Below are positions 50,501 through 55,159 of a stretch of DNA of 64,000 bases, piece after piece. Source of the stretch: Cladopsammia gracilis (taxonomy: Eukaryota > Cnidaria > Anthozoa > Scleractinia > Dendrophylliidae); contig JAJGOT010000021.1 in NCBI GenBank assembly GCA_022457155.1, positions 2,161,001-2,225,000 on the forward strand, read 5' to 3'. The position numbers were made by a program, and so were the translations under genes. Each line of letters opens with the position of its first letter. The first letter of the stretch is position 1. The notes under the pieces are model-generated. The model was not told the DNA's origin. It saw only the letters and a program-made list of their open reading frames with translations, and made no database searches.

Positions 50501-52316
50501 TGTTTACCTCCCAGCGCGAATTAGCCAATCAGAATTTGCGGCCGCCAGCGTCCGCGGAAATGAACAAATGGGGGTCTTCCCTTCTCCCCGACGCCTGCTA
50601 CGCAGACTATAATTTTGACAACAACCATTGTACCCCTGAAAACAGAAACTGACAAAATGGATCGAAATCAACCAATCACAACCCACAAACTGACAAAATG
50701 GATCAAAATCCACTAATCACAACCCACAAACTGACAAAATGGATCGAAATCAACCAATCACAACCCACAAACTGACAAAATGGATCGAAATCAACCAATC
50801 ACAACCGACAAACATGACCTTTGACCTTAGACGTCCGCAATGATAAGTGATGGATGAGTTTTGTACTTTAGAGCTCGCGTGTTATTGAAAAGTACAGTAA
50901 CCGCTTTAATTTTCGCGCGGGTTTCAATTTAGTTATTTTCGTGTATCGTTCGCTAAAATCAATCCACAAGCACGTACCTTAACCTAGTGTCGGTTATTTT
51001 TATTCCTTTTTTCCTTCACCGAATTAACTTCCTTACTGTTGGTCTTGCATCACGATTTGTAAATAACATCCGATTTGAGAACTAGAAACAAAAACATTTA
51101 ATACTGGCACACGTCAACAACGTACAAACAACGTCACAAATGAGAAAGAATGGAGCCCGTAACTGATGGCTGCCAAAATTCCCTCTTTTTTGAATTCTTT
51201 GAACCAAAAGATTCCATTTTGCCGTGCCGTTCAGTTGTAGAACACAGATGACGTCAAAATGTGCCAAGAACAACACAGTGGCCAACAAGCTGCAGGCGCC
51301 GAGTTGATAGCCTGCATAACAGGCGTTATTGGGGGCGCTCATGCTGGTTTTTGGGGCGAGAACGCGAATTTATATTGTATTAATCGTATCAATAACAAAA
51401 TTCTCGATTGTGATTGGTCATCCACGCGCCTATCTCTTACGTAATTGGCGCGCGGTCACGTGGGTGTCCAATTACAGCTATCCAATTACAATTTTTGGTA
51501 ATTGGATAGCTGTAATTGGACACCTACGTTGCGCGCGCGTCAATCAGGTGCACTTCAATGGGTTCTTTTTTTCCGCGGCTGTTTCCTCCTGCTTTCAAAC
51601 TGATAGAAAATATCCTTGACGTTTTGAGTACAAAAAACTCCACATACTGGATAGACTTTTTAATCTAGAATTTTGTTATTGATTCGATTAATTAGTAATT
51701 GAACTTTGTGTTGTACAATTCAGGGGTAATCGTGCTCGTAATTTCAAATCGTCCTCGCGCTACGCGCTCGGCCGATTTGAAATTACTCGTCCGATTACTC
51801 CCTGAATAGGCCATTTCCGAGTTGCCTTTAGCCTCTCTATCAAAGCGAGGATAGGTGCGAAACCTTTCATATGAAAATGAGTTTTCATTCACATGCAAAT
51901 AAAACTCATTTGCATGTGAATGAAACTCATTTTCATATGACAGGTTTCGCACCTAGCCTCGCTTTGATAGAGAGGCTAAAGGCAACTCGGAAATGGCCTA
52001 TTGTACTCCACTCAGTCCAATTAAAATGATAAATTGAATTAGTGTGAAAAGTAACAAAATACAAATTAATGAAAATGAATTAAGTTCAGGTTTATGGACC
52101 AAGTAAAATTTAGCTCAAACAGGTCTTCAGTTTTACCACAGTTGTTACAAGACCAATATAGTGTAAATGTTCGCCTCAAAATGTTCTTTTTTTTTTCTTT
52201 AGGTTCGTTTCAATCCCAATAAACAAGCTTTCATGTGGCTTGCTTCAGGAGGGGCAGCAGGCCTTACGAGACTTCATTTGATAAAACAGGTCAAAAAGAC
52301 AACAAAAAGTGTTTAA
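14382..52316 (+). CDS. GTF3C2: General transcription factor 3C subunit 2 (TFIIIC110-like), complete, 27 coding exons
   Basis: A subunit of the nuclear complex TFIIIC, which binds the B-box of tRNA-type promoters and recruits TFIIIB for RNA polymerase III. Exons: 14382-14701, 16646-17676, 18143-18189, 19207-19224, 20838-21056, 21952-21993, 22337-22395, 22846-23065, 24276-24431, 26465-26745, 27300-27380, 28861-28985, 30593-30664, 33384-33442, 34138-34220, 37643-37757, 39382-39449, 40503-40576, 42387-42527, 43119-43196, 43988-44077, 44501-44572, 45577-45737, 46443-46541, 47018-47218, 48587-48703, 52203-52316. Phases join throughout; the sum is 4143 nt (1380 aa). All introns are GT-AG. The identity rests on [66 protein letters not shown] and HKVRFNPN, which recall human GTF3C2. 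At 1380 aa it is longer than the roughly 900 aa human protein because of the N-terminal half. Expression level cannot be judged. Confidence 0.88.
14905..15453. mobile_element. TIR element with TTAA ends
   Basis: TTAAAGTGCAACTAACCCC on the left and GGGGTTAGCTGCACTTTAA on the right, within intron 1 of GTF3C2. No transposase frame is visible. Confidence 0.75.
15961..16250. mobile_element. TIR-like element in GTF3C2 intron 1
   Basis: CGTGCATACTAAATTTTGCG and the complement CGTGAAATTTAGTATGCAC bound an AT-rich interior with repeated TTTTCGCGAT. Confidence 0.55.
16646..17676 (+). CDS. GTF3C2: GTF3C2 exon 2: AT-hooks, acidic tract, basic NLS-like region
   Basis: A long (1031 nt) disordered exon, about residues 107-451. 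KRKRGRPRK (about 202-209) is a classic AT-hook core, and KKRGRKPKQ (about 320-328) is a second. An Asp-rich run about 40 residues long follows (391-432, GAT/GAC codons), then KPTKRKRKK (436-444), a good bipartite-type nuclear signal. The exon ends phase 1 before GTAAGT. Its opposite strand is also open through the acidic tract; that is a shadow of the GAT repeats. Yeast TFIIIC tau91 also has an AT-hook-like N-terminal extension, so DNA contact is a reasonable inference. Confidence 0.82.
18143..19224 (+). CDS. GTF3C2: GTF3C2 exons 3 and 4, including an 18 nt microexon
   Basis: Exon 3 (18143-18189, 47 nt) encodes [16 protein letters not shown], with a third AT-hook-like core, QGRKK. Exon 4 (19207-19224) is a microexon of six codons, LSPPTE, between TTTTTTTTCCACAG and GTAGGT. 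It is phase 0-0, so it can be skipped without shifting the frame. Both donors read GTAGGTAATCA, so the flanks may derive from one duplicated exon end. Confidence 0.75.
18216..18588. mobile_element. TIR element of the GGGGCTA family
   Basis: TTTAAAGGAGCTACAATGTA at the left and TACTGTAGCCCCTTTAA at the right. The ends resemble those of 59690-60071. Confidence 0.6.
18748..18775. repeat. (TA)n microsatellite
   Basis: TATATATATATATACATATATATA within intron 3 of GTF3C2. Confidence 0.8.
19596..19628 (+). repeat. (AAT)n microsatellite
   Basis: About ten AAT repeats, in intron 4 of GTF3C2. Confidence 0.85.
19946..20144 (+). mobile_element. TIR MITE, family M2 copy 1
   Basis: Ends resemble CAGTTCCAGAAAATGTCCAT and its complement TTCTGGAACTACACAATG. 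The interior is rich in CCCCC runs and includes AATGTTGGCTTTTAAGA. The second copy is inverted at 24969-25163. Confidence 0.75.
20374..20700 (+). mobile_element. LINE 3' fragment (reverse transcriptase C-terminal tail)
   Basis: An open stretch, 20375 to about 20521, encodes [40 protein letters not shown] and stops at TAG. The GDRAF-x-V-A-xP-x-LWNxLP and VFKSxLKTHLF signature is typical of the end of non-LTR retrotransposon ORF2 in animals. An AT-rich tail with GCGCCGAATAAGTAATAAAT and an ATT-repeat end follows. It is 5'-truncated and lies in intron 4 of GTF3C2, on the gene's sense strand. Confidence 0.8.
20838..21056 (+). CDS. GTF3C2: GTF3C2 exon 5: second C2H2 finger pair
   Basis: Residues 473-545, phase 0-0. 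Finger 3 is C488, C493 (C-x4-C), H506, C510 (a CCHC variant). Finger 4 is C522, C525, H538, H543. The spacing repeats the pattern of exon 1. Donor GAG-GTGCGC. Confidence 0.82.
21375..21590 (+). repeat. 55-bp tandem repeat, short array
   Basis: About four units of GAACCTGTAGTAATATCAAT plus ACAAACCACAGGGGTCTTAA plus CTTTGAATCATAT. The same unit makes the longer array at 57664-58178. It lies in intron 5 of GTF3C2. Confidence 0.85.
21952..23065 (+). CDS. GTF3C2: GTF3C2 exons 6-8: linker and start of finger 5
   Basis: Exon 6 (21952-21993) encodes an acidic 14-residue linker. Exon 7 (22337-22395) encodes [19 protein letters not shown]. Exon 8 (22846-23065) encodes a charged helical stretch with [18 protein letters not shown] and ends in VPCPCK, the first half of finger 5; the second cysteine lies in exon 9. 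The open frame upstream of exon 8 (from 22622) is intron. Confidence 0.78.
22035..22260 (+). mobile_element. MITE, family M3 copy 1
   Basis: The left end is like CCATTAACTCCCAAGAGTGCC and the right end GACTCTGGGAGTGA. The inside has ATGCAAAAGTACTGCC and TCATTTGAACAGTCAC, also found at 47243-47461. Confidence 0.6.
23140..23460. mobile_element. Nested inverted elements in GTF3C2 intron 8
   Basis: Outer inverted arms TTTATTATTCGACTGTGAC and TCAGTCGAATAATAAA lie at 23157-23303. A second pair, TTCAATGGTTTAACAGATAA and the complement, bounds 23311-23450. No coding potential. Confidence 0.6.
23636..23960 (-). repeat. M3-related tandem repeat array, opposite strand
   Basis: Three units of about 95 bp with GACCATTCAAATGAAACCTC and ATCCTATGG, the reverse complement of the unit in the 47.65-48.48 kb array. 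The frames are open because the units lack stops; no gene is implied. Confidence 0.75.
24276..24431 (+). CDS. GTF3C2: GTF3C2 exon 9: third C2H2 finger pair
   Basis: Residues 653-704. Finger 5 spans the intron: C649 (exon 8), C654, H667, C671. Finger 6 is C679, C682, H695, H700. It is the third copy of the same two-finger module, C-x4-C then C-x2-C. Confidence 0.82.
24969..25163 (-). mobile_element. TIR MITE, family M2 copy 2, with adjacent tRNA-like segment
   Basis: The inverted relative of 19946-20144 (GGTTCCAGAAAAAAATCCAT at one end, GGAACTGCACAATG at the other). Just beyond, 25240-25310 in reverse complement contains GGATTTGAATCC, a weak B-box-like tRNA remnant. Confidence 0.7.
25552..25698 (+). 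repeat. Dispersed repeat R1, copy 2
   Basis: TTGGATAAAAAGATTCTATA, then GGATTGCAAGGATGGAAG and GTGACAGGCGGTCGAGAAA. In intron 9 of GTF3C2. Compare 236-394 and 60308-60470. Confidence 0.75.
25704..25881 (+). mobile_element. TTAA-type MITE, family M4 copy 1
   Basis: It starts TTAAAGGCCTACCTTCACC and ends AAGGTGGGCCTTTAA. The interior shares CGTTGCGGTCGTTTTTG with the inverted copy at 30802-30985. Confidence 0.85.
25925..26236. mobile_element. TIR MITE, 312 bp
   Basis: Perfect ends AGAGTGATTTTACTTCAACT and the complement; the TIR runs about 26 nt through GTGAAA. In intron 9 of GTF3C2. Confidence 0.85.
26465..28985 (+). CDS. GTF3C2: GTF3C2 exons 10-12: acidic and linker region before the WD40 domain
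   Basis: Exon 10 (26465-26745) holds a Glu/Asp/Ser stretch ([20 protein letters not shown]) then [17 protein letters not shown]. Exon 11 (27300-27380) encodes [20 protein letters not shown]. Exon 12 (28861-28985) encodes [18 protein letters not shown] and [10 protein letters not shown]. Phases are 0-2, 2-2 and 2-1. The W at the exon 10/11 join is built from TG plus G, which supports the splice. Confidence 0.78.
27683..28017 (+). repeat. 9-bp tandem repeat (TGGCTCACR)n
   Basis: About 35 units of GTGGCTCAC or ATGGCTCAC, with a few GAT or CTC variants. Because the period is a multiple of three, both strands stay open; this is not a gene. In intron 11 of GTF3C2. Confidence 0.9.
28686..28833. mobile_element. 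Foldback MITE
   Basis: TTATTGACTAAGTTAGGTCA and GGATGGGAAAATATTTGGCT on the left pair with GCCAAATATTTTCCCATCC and ACTTAGTCAATAAGTA on the right. It ends about 28 nt upstream of the acceptor of exon 12 (28860). Confidence 0.85.
29035..29080 (+). repeat. (AAT)n microsatellite
   Basis: About fifteen AAT repeats in intron 12 of GTF3C2. Confidence 0.9.
29090..30592. other. Rest of GTF3C2 intron 12
   Basis: About 1.5 kb with no coding signal. 29760-30180 is GC-richer and holds two diverged copies of a block with CTCGCYGG-x-GGAG and CGAAACCTC/CGGAGTCG-like words (29815 and 30020), apparently an old duplicated repeat. No TIR is clear. Confidence 0.35.
30593..44572 (+). CDS. GTF3C2: GTF3C2 exons 13-22: WD40 domain, first part
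   Basis: Ten small exons, residues about 867-1151. Key blocks: [16 protein letters not shown], then [23 protein letters not shown], a blade with [54 protein letters not shown] and [32 protein letters not shown], and [20 protein letters not shown]. The repeated W-C-P at strand c of several blades is typical of the TFIIIC110 propeller, the surface that meets TFIIIC220 and TFIIIC63. The CPxxxE/W... pattern and the order of blades match human GTF3C2 from memory. Confidence 0.87.
30691..31213. mobile_element. TIR element (TTCCGGTATAAAAGG) with nested M4 copy
   Basis: TTCCGGTATAAAAGGCTTAG at the left and CTCCTTTTATACCGGAACA at the right. The same right-hand end occurs near 46345-46400. The M4 element at 30802-30985 lies inside. 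Confidence 0.55.
30802..30985 (-). mobile_element. TTAA-type MITE, family M4 copy 2
   Basis: Ends TTAAAGGCCCACCTTCACC and GGTGAAGGTGGGCCTTTAA. The interior is the reverse complement of copy 1. It lies in intron 13 of GTF3C2. Confidence 0.85.
31551..31787. mobile_element. Foldback MITE
   Basis: The outer arms CAATAGAGTACTAAAGTGA and TCACACTTTAGTACTCTATTG, and the inner arms AAATTATGGGATTTGAT and its complement, form a long hairpin. Confidence 0.8.
32002..32695. mobile_element. TIR element with a nested MITE and nested SINE
   Basis: Outer TIRs: CGATTCGCATATAAGCGAG plus TCTAATTAACATCAAATTAC at the left, the complement at 32620-32690. Inside, 32085-32240 is a MITE with AATAGATGGTTTTCAGTCA ends. 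32331-32600 is a reverse copy of the tRNA-like SINE at 35517-35830 (AACCCGAGTCGTTTGCTTC). Confidence 0.7.
33091..33293 (+). repeat. 16-bp CT-rich tandem repeat
   Basis: About twelve units like CCCCCACTATCTCCC(T), directly before exon 14 of GTF3C2 (33384). Strand asymmetry is extreme; the proline-serine open frame it makes is an artefact. It may extend the polypyrimidine context of the acceptor. Confidence 0.9.
34459..34976. mobile_element. TIR element (CAGGGCTGCAAATAA) with 6-bp flanking repeat
   Basis: CAGGGCTGCAAATAA at the left, TTATTTGCAGCCCTG at the right; both are flanked by CACTTT. The CAGGG terminus resembles hAT elements, though hAT normally makes 8 bp. An inner foldback at 34615-34712 has arms CTAAAAACTCATTTTAAAAT and the complement. 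A single end also occurs at about 1274. Confidence 0.75.
35355..35410 (+). repeat. (AAC)n-rich insert with flanking direct repeat
   Basis: CAACAACAACAACAAC runs are flanked by two copies of GGTTCATGAAGCTAAAGT. Confidence 0.75.
35452..35911 (+). mobile_element. tRNA-like SINE bounded by terminal inverted repeats
   Basis: The ends are GGTTAACACTTATTTCCATC and the complement GATGGAAATAAGTGTTAACC (TIR about 30 nt). The interior 35517-35830 contains an A-box-like TGGTACAGTGG and a B-box GGGTTCGAGGC, followed by TTTTTT. Other copies of the interior are at 32331-32600 (reverse), 42630-42920, and 53900-54740 (reverse, interrupted). Confidence 0.65.
35921..37019. mobile_element. Possible TIR element
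   Basis: TGGGTGTTTCTTGGCGTTGC and TCCGCAACACCAAGAAATACC at the ends. Between them are AT-rich 36600-36960 with a TTTAT microsatellite and AATAAAGGAAAAAAAA at 36949. No reverse transcriptase frame is seen. Confidence 0.4.
36745..36830 (+). repeat. (TTTA)n-rich low-complexity tract
   Basis: TTTATTTATTTATTTAT and variants in intron 15 of GTF3C2. Confidence 0.8.
38458..38995 (-). mobile_element. TTAA-ended MITE, family M1 copy 2
   Basis: The inverted relative of 7472-8200: it starts TTAAGGTTACAGTGGACC and ends ACACTGTAACCTTAA. It is about 190 bp shorter than copy 1. In intron 16 of GTF3C2. Confidence 0.85.
39053..39085 (+). repeat. (TTTA)n microsatellite
   Basis: About eight TTTA repeats beside the M1 copy in intron 16 of GTF3C2. 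Confidence 0.85.
39676..39860 (+). repeat. tRNA-derived SINE, family S2 copy 1
   Basis: A-box-like AGCTAGGTGGTACAGTGG and B-box GGTTCAAACC, then a tail with AAAATTTATTGAAAATAAAA. Near-identical to 56995-57180. In intron 17 of GTF3C2, sense strand. Confidence 0.75.
40186..40449. mobile_element. TIR MITE (CCCGTTTACAC)
   Basis: AAAGCCCGTTTACACAGGCG at the left, GTATAAACGGGCCCTTTA at the right. The interior repeats GCGATTTTTG and its complement. Confidence 0.75.
40621..40817. mobile_element. Near-perfect foldback MITE
   Basis: Arms ATAGCCCTTATCGAAGATGA and the complement; they continue about 85 nt through ATATCAGCGGTTTCTCGC. Its left end is 44 nt after the donor of exon 18 (40576). Confidence 0.85.
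40990..41590. repeat. AAAGTGCTCAAAA-rich inverted region
   Basis: Two clusters of AGTGCTCAAAA (40995-41080 and 41440-41560) flank an AT-rich middle. No gene is visible. Confidence 0.4.
41679..41945. mobile_element. TIR MITE (GGTTTTCACTG)
   Basis: CTGGTTTTCACTGACGACGG and the complement; the inner sequence repeats GGAGTCG and CGACTCC words (GGAGTCGCAGTCG, CGGAGTCGGAAG). Confidence 0.75.
41946..42167. mobile_element. Near-perfect long foldback MITE
   Basis: Arms of roughly 100 nt: AATAGGTCCATGATAACCGT through TAACGAGGGAAAAC, and the complement. The loop is very short. It lies in intron 18 of GTF3C2. Confidence 0.9.
42630..42920 (+). repeat. tRNA-like SINE, family S1 copy
   Basis: It includes GGCAGCTAGTTCTCGATGG (also at 35727) and the B-box GGGTTCGATTCC. 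In intron 19 of GTF3C2. Confidence 0.65.
43462..43490 (+). repeat. (AATT)n microsatellite
   Basis: About seven AATT repeats in intron 20 of GTF3C2. Confidence 0.85.
44580..45015 (+). repeat. 36-bp tandem repeat, about 12 units
   Basis: The unit is like GTGATCCTTTGTCGTGCC plus ACCACACTACCCTGTAAA. The period is divisible by three, so several frames on both strands remain open; codon content is that of the unit and no start or splice context supports a protein. In intron 22 of GTF3C2, immediately after exon 22. Confidence 0.9.
45203..45540 (+). mobile_element. MITE, family M5 copy 1
   Basis: AAAGGGGCTATGTCACC, then ACTAGTATTCGTTATCTTTG and GAAATGGATTGCAACTTG, as in 59690-60071. This copy lacks a clear right TIR and ends about 35 nt before exon 23 (45577). 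Confidence 0.7.
45577..52316 (+). CDS. GTF3C2: GTF3C2 exons 23-27: last WD40 blades and C-terminus
   Basis: Exon 23 (45577-45737) has [16 protein letters not shown] and ends HNSTIW. Exon 24 (46443-46541) continues [20 protein letters not shown]; the TIW-TVHVSDW join reproduces the human TVWSLSGSDWL order and settles the splice. Exon 25 (47018-47218) has [11 protein letters not shown], an acidic insert and [14 protein letters not shown]. Exon 26 ends FTNPEAIHK, and exon 27 reads [17 protein letters not shown], a last blade, then KKTTKSV and TAA at 52314. Exon 24 after AGEV ([13 protein letters not shown]) is shorter than the human counterpart, so that segment or its donor is the least certain part. 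Confidence 0.83.
45788..45962. mobile_element. Foldback MITE, family M6 copy 1
   Basis: AATAGGCCATTTCCGAGTTG, then arms with GCGAAACCTTTCATATGAAA and the complement. A sister copy is at 51803-52003. It begins 51 nt after the donor of exon 23. Confidence 0.85.
46240..46260 (+). repeat. (ACA)n microsatellite
   Basis: CAACAACAACAACAACAAC run before exon 24 of GTF3C2. Confidence 0.85.
46606..46735 (+). repeat. GAGCAC hexanucleotide array
   Basis: About 18 units of GAGCAC with two GAGCGGTTTAC interruptions. The open frames (HEHEH and LVLVL) are artefacts. In intron 24 of GTF3C2, about 65 nt after its donor. Confidence 0.9.
47243..47461 (+). mobile_element. MITE, family M3 copy 2
   Basis: TTGACCCTTTGACTCCCAAG at the left, CTCTGGGAGTGAAAGGGTTA at the right. 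Its middle is one unit of the array that follows. Intron 25 of GTF3C2. Confidence 0.75.
47488..47522 (+). repeat. (TTTA)n microsatellite
   Basis: About nine TTTA repeats in intron 25 of GTF3C2. Confidence 0.9.
47650..48480 (+). repeat. 106-bp tandem repeat array (expanded M3 interior)
   Basis: About seven units with AGTTAGAACCACCTTGTACA, AATAAACAGTACCAC-GGAAA and CAGTAGCTTTCATTTGAATG. The period is 106 to 108 bp. More units lie at 52520-52900 and, reversed, at 23636-23960. Confidence 0.85.
48732..49790. mobile_element. Nested MITE cluster in GTF3C2 intron 26
   Basis: Outer ends: AGCTGTTACGCGTAACAAT and ATTGTTGCGTGTCACAGCACC. Inside, 48812-49115 is a TIR element (AAGGCTGATTTATACGGCA), 49120-49285 is a foldback (family M7), and 49471-49658 is a near-perfect foldback with GGTGCGTTCCTTTGGGATGA ends. 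At least three insertion events are stacked. Confidence 0.75.
49911..50082. mobile_element. TIR MITE (GAGTGTTTTCAC)
   Basis: GGAGTGTTTTCACATGACGT and CGTGAGTGAAAACACTCT ends. It includes two GTGGCCAT-TTGGTGTCCCAA repeats. Confidence 0.8.
50250..50425. mobile_element. Foldback MITE, family M7 copy 2
   Basis: AATAGACAATATTCGTATTC and the complement GAATACGAATATCGTCTATT, with GAACTGGAACTAGCTTGC in both arms; sister of 49120-49285. An adjacent GCCTGTGTGGCAGGCGT end lies at 50131, and a related GCCTGCATAACAGGCGT at 51309. Confidence 0.8.
50648..50815 (+). repeat. 41-bp tandem repeat, four units
   Basis: The unit is ACTGACAAAATGGATCGAAA plus TCAACCAATCACAACCCACAA. It lies in intron 26 of GTF3C2. 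Confidence 0.9.
51467..51527. repeat. Short perfect hairpin
   Basis: GTGTCCAATTACAGCTATCC and its complement with a short loop, in intron 26 of GTF3C2. Confidence 0.85.
51715..51800. repeat. Inverted repeat
   Basis: TTCAGGGGTAATCG and TCGTAATTTCAAATCG against CGATTTGAAATTACTCG and CGATTACTCCCTGAA. Confidence 0.7.
51803..52003. mobile_element. Foldback MITE, family M6 copy 2
   Basis: Outer arms AATAGGCCATTTCCGAGTTG and the complement; inner arms as in 45788-45962. This copy is complete and ends 200 nt before exon 27. Confidence 0.9.
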
Positions 52317-52519
52317 CAAGACTTGTTTCACTCTCCTGATGCAAGGGTCAGTGAGCAAGAGTGAGATCTGATGTTTGAACTGTGAAGATGGACGTATTTC
52401 CTTCCAAATGACTGTGAAGTCAGAGAGAGTTAACTTACTGGAATCGCGGCGTCCAAACATTGTCAGACTTTAAGTGCAACACATTTTTTTGCTTGTTAAA
52501 ATTTGAAAAGTGAAAAGTT

Positions 52520-53060
52520 CTACTGAAGAGTCTTGAATAGCTTTCATTTGAATGGTCACGTTTTGGGTTTCATGTACTGTCTCAAAACGTCGGAGCCACC
52601 TTGTGCAGAATAACAAACAGCACCACAGGAAAGTACTGCTGCTAGCTTTCATTTCAGTGGCTAGAGTTGAGGATTTTAACCACACTTTAGGATTTTATCC
52701 ACAGACTCAAAAGTTAGAACCACCTTCAACAGCATAATAAACAGTACCACAGGAAAGTACTGCTCAGTAGCTTTCATTTGAATGGTCACCCTGTAGGATT
52801 TCAACCACAGACAAAAGTTAGAACCACCTTGTACAGCATAATAAACAGTACCATAGGAAAGTACTGCTCAGTAGCTTTCATTTGAATGGTGACAATTTAG
52901 GATTTCATCCACAGACTCAAAAGTTTGATTCACATTACATACCTCGAGTTTTGAGTATGGAAGTAAAACCGTCAACCGTAAGGAACACCTTAGACTAACT
53001 ACTGAGTACACGCAATTACTTTTTACTTATAACACTGTTTGCCTTCCTAGATTGAGTACC
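52520..53060 (+). repeat. Downstream copy of intron 25 array plus intron end and exon 26 edge
   Basis: Units of the 106-bp repeat, then a stretch (about 52888-53057) nearly identical to 48425-48593. The shared part includes CTCGAGTTTTGAGTATGGAA, the acceptor TTTGCCTTCCTAG and the first seven bases of exon 26 (ATTGAGT), where similarity stops. It lies after the GTF3C2 stop codon. Confidence 0.85.
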
Positions 53061-53354
53061 ACAAGAAAGTACTGCTCAATAGCTTTCAGTTTAATGGCTG
53101 CAGTTGAGGATTTCAGATTTTAGAACAGCCTAGAACGGTATTATCAAAACCAGTACCGCAGGAAACTACTGCTCTGCCGCGGGCTTTTAGTTGTGTGGTC
53201 GCACTTCAGAATTTTGTCCAGATTGAACCATCCGCAGCTTAATAAGTAATGTTTACTACATGAGCGGGAGTGTTGTATCGACCTATACAATCACGAGGCG
53301 CAGCCGAGTGAATGTATAGTGCCGATACAACACGGACGCGAATGTAGTAAACAA

Positions 53355-53480
53355 CTTGTGAAATTCACATTCCAGATACAACTCACTTGTGGTTGTATCT
53401 AATTTACATTCCAGATACAACTCACCAGTGGTTGTATCTAATTTGCATTTCAGATACAACTCACTAGTGAGTTGTATCTG
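53355..53480 (+). repeat. 41-bp tandem repeat, about three units
   Basis: CATTCCAGATACAACTCAC plus a TGGTTGTATCTAATTT block, repeated. Confidence 0.85.
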
Positions 53481-53899
53481 ATGTACAGGGTAACCATGTG
53501 ATTGGAATGGCTCATTTCTATTTGTTAGGACCCATATGAATTATTAATGAATTTTACAAACAGTTCTACCACATGAAAATGCTGCTCAATAGCTTTAATT
53601 CAGATGGACACTAAGGAATGTCATCAAGAGACTCGAAAGTTAGAACCATCTGCACTGTTCTGTTCACTGTTCGGTCTTCGAATGCTGGTCCATTGTAGGC
53701 TGGACTCGGACTGTCAACGCAAACGATTTCTACCACGCCTCCCTGCTTGCTATAACCTTGCGAAACCCCTTTTATTAGGTAGCTAATGCACTCCACCAAA
53801 GACAGTCATTTTGTATGCACTCTATCATTAGGTCATTCGTTTCCATACCTCAAACTGACTTTTCTCTTTCACTTTAAATGACATGAAGTTATACTTTGT

Positions 53900-54740
53900 T
53901 CACACTTTAGTATACAAGACGGGAAAAGATCAGAATAATGGGTGCCTCGTTCGACAAATCAGTATCCATAACCACTACACCAACGTCCACCGCGGTCAAA
54001 CGTTTTTCGTTTAATTTAGTGGGATTTTATTTAATATTATATAAAAAAATATAAAAATATAAAAAAAATAGTTGACTTTGTTATCTTTTAATTTTTCTCA
54101 AAATGATGAGATTTTTTTCCGTTGAAAACTGACCAAAACTCTTTGCGCCTAATCAAAATTATGTTGGCAAATGGCGCCGACAAGTCTGCAGTTCACAGTT
54201 TTTAAACGCTTAGAACGTTTTTGGTAAACTTTCAAAACGTTTGGTAAATTGACAGTGTATTGGCAATATATTAAACTTTAAACTTTCTTTACTGTTTTTA
54301 ATTTATTATTTTAATCTACTATTTATTGTAATCTAAACTGCTGTAACCTAAACCCTCGTAATAAGCCTAACTTATATATACCTACCCGCCTCGACTAGTT
54401 TTTTCAACTATTTGTGGGTAGGTATTATTTAAATCGTTAATATTTGTTATTTAATAAAGTGTTGTTGTTGTTGTTGTTAAATTTCTCTCGTTTGACCGCG
54501 GTTAAACACCAACGAGGGTACATATTATGTATAGAGTTACCCATAACAATAAATGAAATATTACCATTTTCAAATCGCTGTTTAACCCTTACCACTGTAG
54601 ATCAGTCTTTAACCCCAAAACGTTATTCTTTGCATGACCGTCGCGCTCTATTCTCTCGGTTCTCTGCTTAATAAATAGTGTTCTGATTTCGTTAACATCA
54701 GAAACATGACAATAAAGAACACTGCATTGTGTAAACCGCA
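53900..54740 (-). repeat. tRNA-like SINE S1, reverse, interrupted by another insertion
   Basis: Reverse copy of the SINE at 35517: CGTTCGACAAATCAGTATCC at the left and GAGTTACCCATAACAATAAA further right. About 53990-54502 is a separate insert with ACCGCGGTCAAACGTTTTTC ends and a (GTT)n run at 54462. Confidence 0.55.
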
Positions 54741-55159
54741 TGAGGTGTCCGCCATCAGTTAGAGATGGTGTTAACCCGATCAACAGGAGCAACTTTGTCC
54801 CCAGGGTCCAGATCCAGTGTCCTTGAAATTTCCAAAAGTGGTTACCTGTCGCTATCTTGTTGTCATTTGCTGGAGTCTTCTCTCGCAACCATTTTGTACA
54901 AGAGAAGACCCTGGAAATCATATACAGGTGAACCGACGTGTGCAAGCAACTCTCGTAAACGACCACTTTTCCATTCCAAAATATTGATCCCTCAGACGAG
55001 ACATTTGCTCCGGGCGTGCGCGTTACCAAAATGAACTGTTGCTCATAATTATGTATGTATGCGCTATTGTTTTGCTTTTGGATTTATATTGTTTTGGCTT
55101 TTGTTTTAGTTTTAAGAACGGTATGCATAACTAATGTTTGGGGTTAAACGGAAATCTTT

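Noticed and set aside
54589..55034. Overlapping 146- and 89-codon frames on opposite strands
   Set aside because: No recognised motif, no splice support; partly SINE sequence.
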